From the NCBI GenBank assembly GCA_964487355.1, contig CAZAPS010000003.1, forward strand, positions 1 to 64,000: 64,000 nt of DNA, written 5' to 3'. How positions within the stretch are numbered: position 1 is the stretch's first letter; the number at the start of each line of letters is the position of its first letter. Origin of the DNA: JAXGYX01 sp964487355. Lineage in GTDB: Bacteria > Bacillota > Clostridia > Saccharofermentanales > Fastidiosipilaceae. Made by a program: the position numbers and the translations under genes. Below are positions 62,963 through 64,000 of the stretch, one piece after another. The notes below the pieces were generated by a model that searched no databases, was not told the DNA's origin, and saw only the letters and a list, made by a program, of their open reading frames with translations.

Positions 62963-64000
62963 TTATCTCATCGGGAACAACAACAGAGCGCCGGCTGACA
63001 GTGCCAACAAACGAATGAAATACATTGGAACCGTGAATTTCCAGAACTGTCTAATATTGTATTTTCCGGCTCCCATAATCATTGCCGGCATCCCGTCAAT
63101 TGGCAGGAAGTGTCCACACCAGCCGGAGACCACTATGGCCGCCGCCGCCGCGATCGGGTTGAGGCCAAGGCTGATACAGGTTGAAATCGCCAACGGCGCG
63201 AAGATATAAACAGTACCGATCGTTGAGCCGGTCAAAGTTGCCAGCACACTTGTTAAAATACAAAACGCAAACACAAGAATGAATGGATTGATATTGTTTC
63301 CCAGTAGTTTGGCCACACTCTCTCCAACCAAAGCGGTCAATCCGGTCTCACCCAGCGCGTCCGCCACGCCAATCACACCGGCCGACATCAAAATGATGGG
63401 CGCGCTGATGGCGTCACGAATCTCCGTGAAATCCAGCACCTTAAAGACCAGCAGCCCGGCCACACACAAGCCGGTGATTGAATAGCCGATATCACCCAGG
63501 CTACTTTGCAGGATCATGCCGACAACCGCGATCACAAAGAGCACATACGTCGCGTATTCCTGTTTTTTCGTTAAAGTCGTGTCCTCTTTTTGCTCGGTCG
63601 CGATACTCTCTTCAGAAGTGTCATCAAGCGGATGATCCGGCAGTAATTTATAAGAAATCAGGGACCAGGCGAGAAAAGATGCCGAAAGGATAAAATTAAC
63701 TACTGAAAACTTAACCAAAGAGACGTTGGCCATGACACCGCTGGTCTCCAGCACCGCCACCACGATTCCATATTGCAAGGCGACATTGAATGGAATCAGC
63801 GGATGGTTCGCGGCGAAGCCGGCCGGCATCAGCACACGTGACGGCGGCAGACTTTTGCTGTAAGGCAGCGTTGAAAGCAGGCCAATTGTCAAGACGTAGT
63901 ATGCTGTGGAGCCGGTTCCAAACAGACTGCAACCCAGCATGACAACCAAAATCATCAAAACATATGCTTTGAAACCACCCTTGCTTGACATGTTGAACAT
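62963..64000 (-). CDS. SLC13/DASS-type carrier (5' end cut by window)
   Basis: 345 residues visible, with at least eight hydrophobic segments, an STAYY/TGSTIGTVY-type re-entrant motif (SVLATLTGSTIGT) and GWCGHFLPIDGMPAMIMGAGKYN. These fit sodium-coupled dicarboxylate or anion transporters. Family members have about 450-480 residues, and the frame is open at the right edge, so the N-terminus lies outside. Charged loop at about residues 120-145. Confidence 0.75.
   Translation of the reverse strand: MFNMSSKGGFKAYVLMILVVMLGCSLFGTGSTAYYVLTIGLLSTLPYSKSLPPSRVLMPAGFAANHPLIPFNVALQYGIVVAVLETSGVMANVSLVKFSVVNFILSASFLAWSLISYKLLPDHPLDDTSEESIATEQKEDTTLTKKQEYATYVLFVIAVVGMILQSSLGDIGYSITGLCVAGLLVFKVLDFTEIRDAISAPIILMSAGVIGVADALGETGLTALVGESVAKLLGNNINPFILVFAFCILTSVLATLTGSTIGTVYIFAPLAISTCISLGLNPIAAAAAIVVSGWCGHFLPIDGMPAMIMGAGKYNIRQFWKFTVPMYFIRLLALSAGALLLFPMR

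Overview
The window looks like the chromosome of an anaerobic, Gram-positive, Clostridia-like Firmicute of moderate G+C content. Evidence: an IspH enzyme fused to ribosomal protein S1 domains, a transcriptional T-box in front of ileS, Veg, a HutP-type protein, a YtrA-type GntR/ABC operon, ScpA/ScpB, RNase J, B12-dependent ribonucleotide reductase, a flavodiiron protein, an FNR-like regulator and formate-tetrahydrofolate ligase. No ribosomal RNA, phage, transposon or CRISPR array was seen. Almost everything is housekeeping DNA arranged in long minus-strand runs, with a few accessory genes inserted.

Layout. 1-5.1 kb: the end of a SleB-type cell-wall hydrolase, then a divergently read GntR-ABC ATPase-permease operon whose promoter lies on a near-perfect palindrome. 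5.2-8.9 kb: phosphofructokinase, a 2H phosphoesterase, a lipoprotein nuclease and a CobW-type GTPase. 9-11.3 kb: flavodiiron protein, FNR-like regulator and tRNA-Pro. 11.3-16.4 kb: a PHP phosphoesterase, a PepV-like dipeptidase, a membrane-anchored TPR/YD-repeat protein and an orphan corrinoid-type methyltransferase of foreign appearance. 16.7-28.9 kb: a long minus-strand run of ispH-S1, plsC, cmk, a hutP-like gene, a rpiR-type gene, scpB, scpA, trpS, an M50 protease and ileS with its T-box. 28.9-38.2 kb: ispE, veg, proC, fhs (+), an AraC regulator, a PC4-like protein, clpX, clpP and tig. 38.6-42.3 kb (+): rnj with a long disordered N-terminus, and a divergent murE. 42.4-54 kb (-): nrdJ, relA, recJ, rpsU, a HIT-family gene and alaS. 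54.2-64 kb: a DUF1015 gene (+), an aminotransferase-serA serine operon, a large PP2C-like/LysM membrane protein, a BaiN-type flavoprotein (+), a VOC protein and a truncated SLC13-type carrier.

How the genes fit together. Isoprenoid (ispE, ispH), phospholipid (plsC), nucleotide (cmk, nrdJ), one-carbon (fhs), serine (aminotransferase + serA) and proline (proC) metabolism sit beside translation (four aminoacyl-tRNA synthetase or ribosomal genes with their controls) and protein quality control (tig-clpP-clpX). The most unusual item is the 771-residue protein at 58739-61054. Its cytoplasmic PP2C fold has lost the catalytic aspartates, and it is tethered through a membrane helix and a threonine-rich stalk to an extracellular LysM domain, so it may be a cell-wall-sensing pseudophosphatase.

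Limits. All family assignments come from reading motifs by eye, with no database search. Promoters, operators and terminators are sequence matches, not measured sites. Several start codons were moved downstream of the longest reading frame where a ribosome binding site or family numbering supported it.
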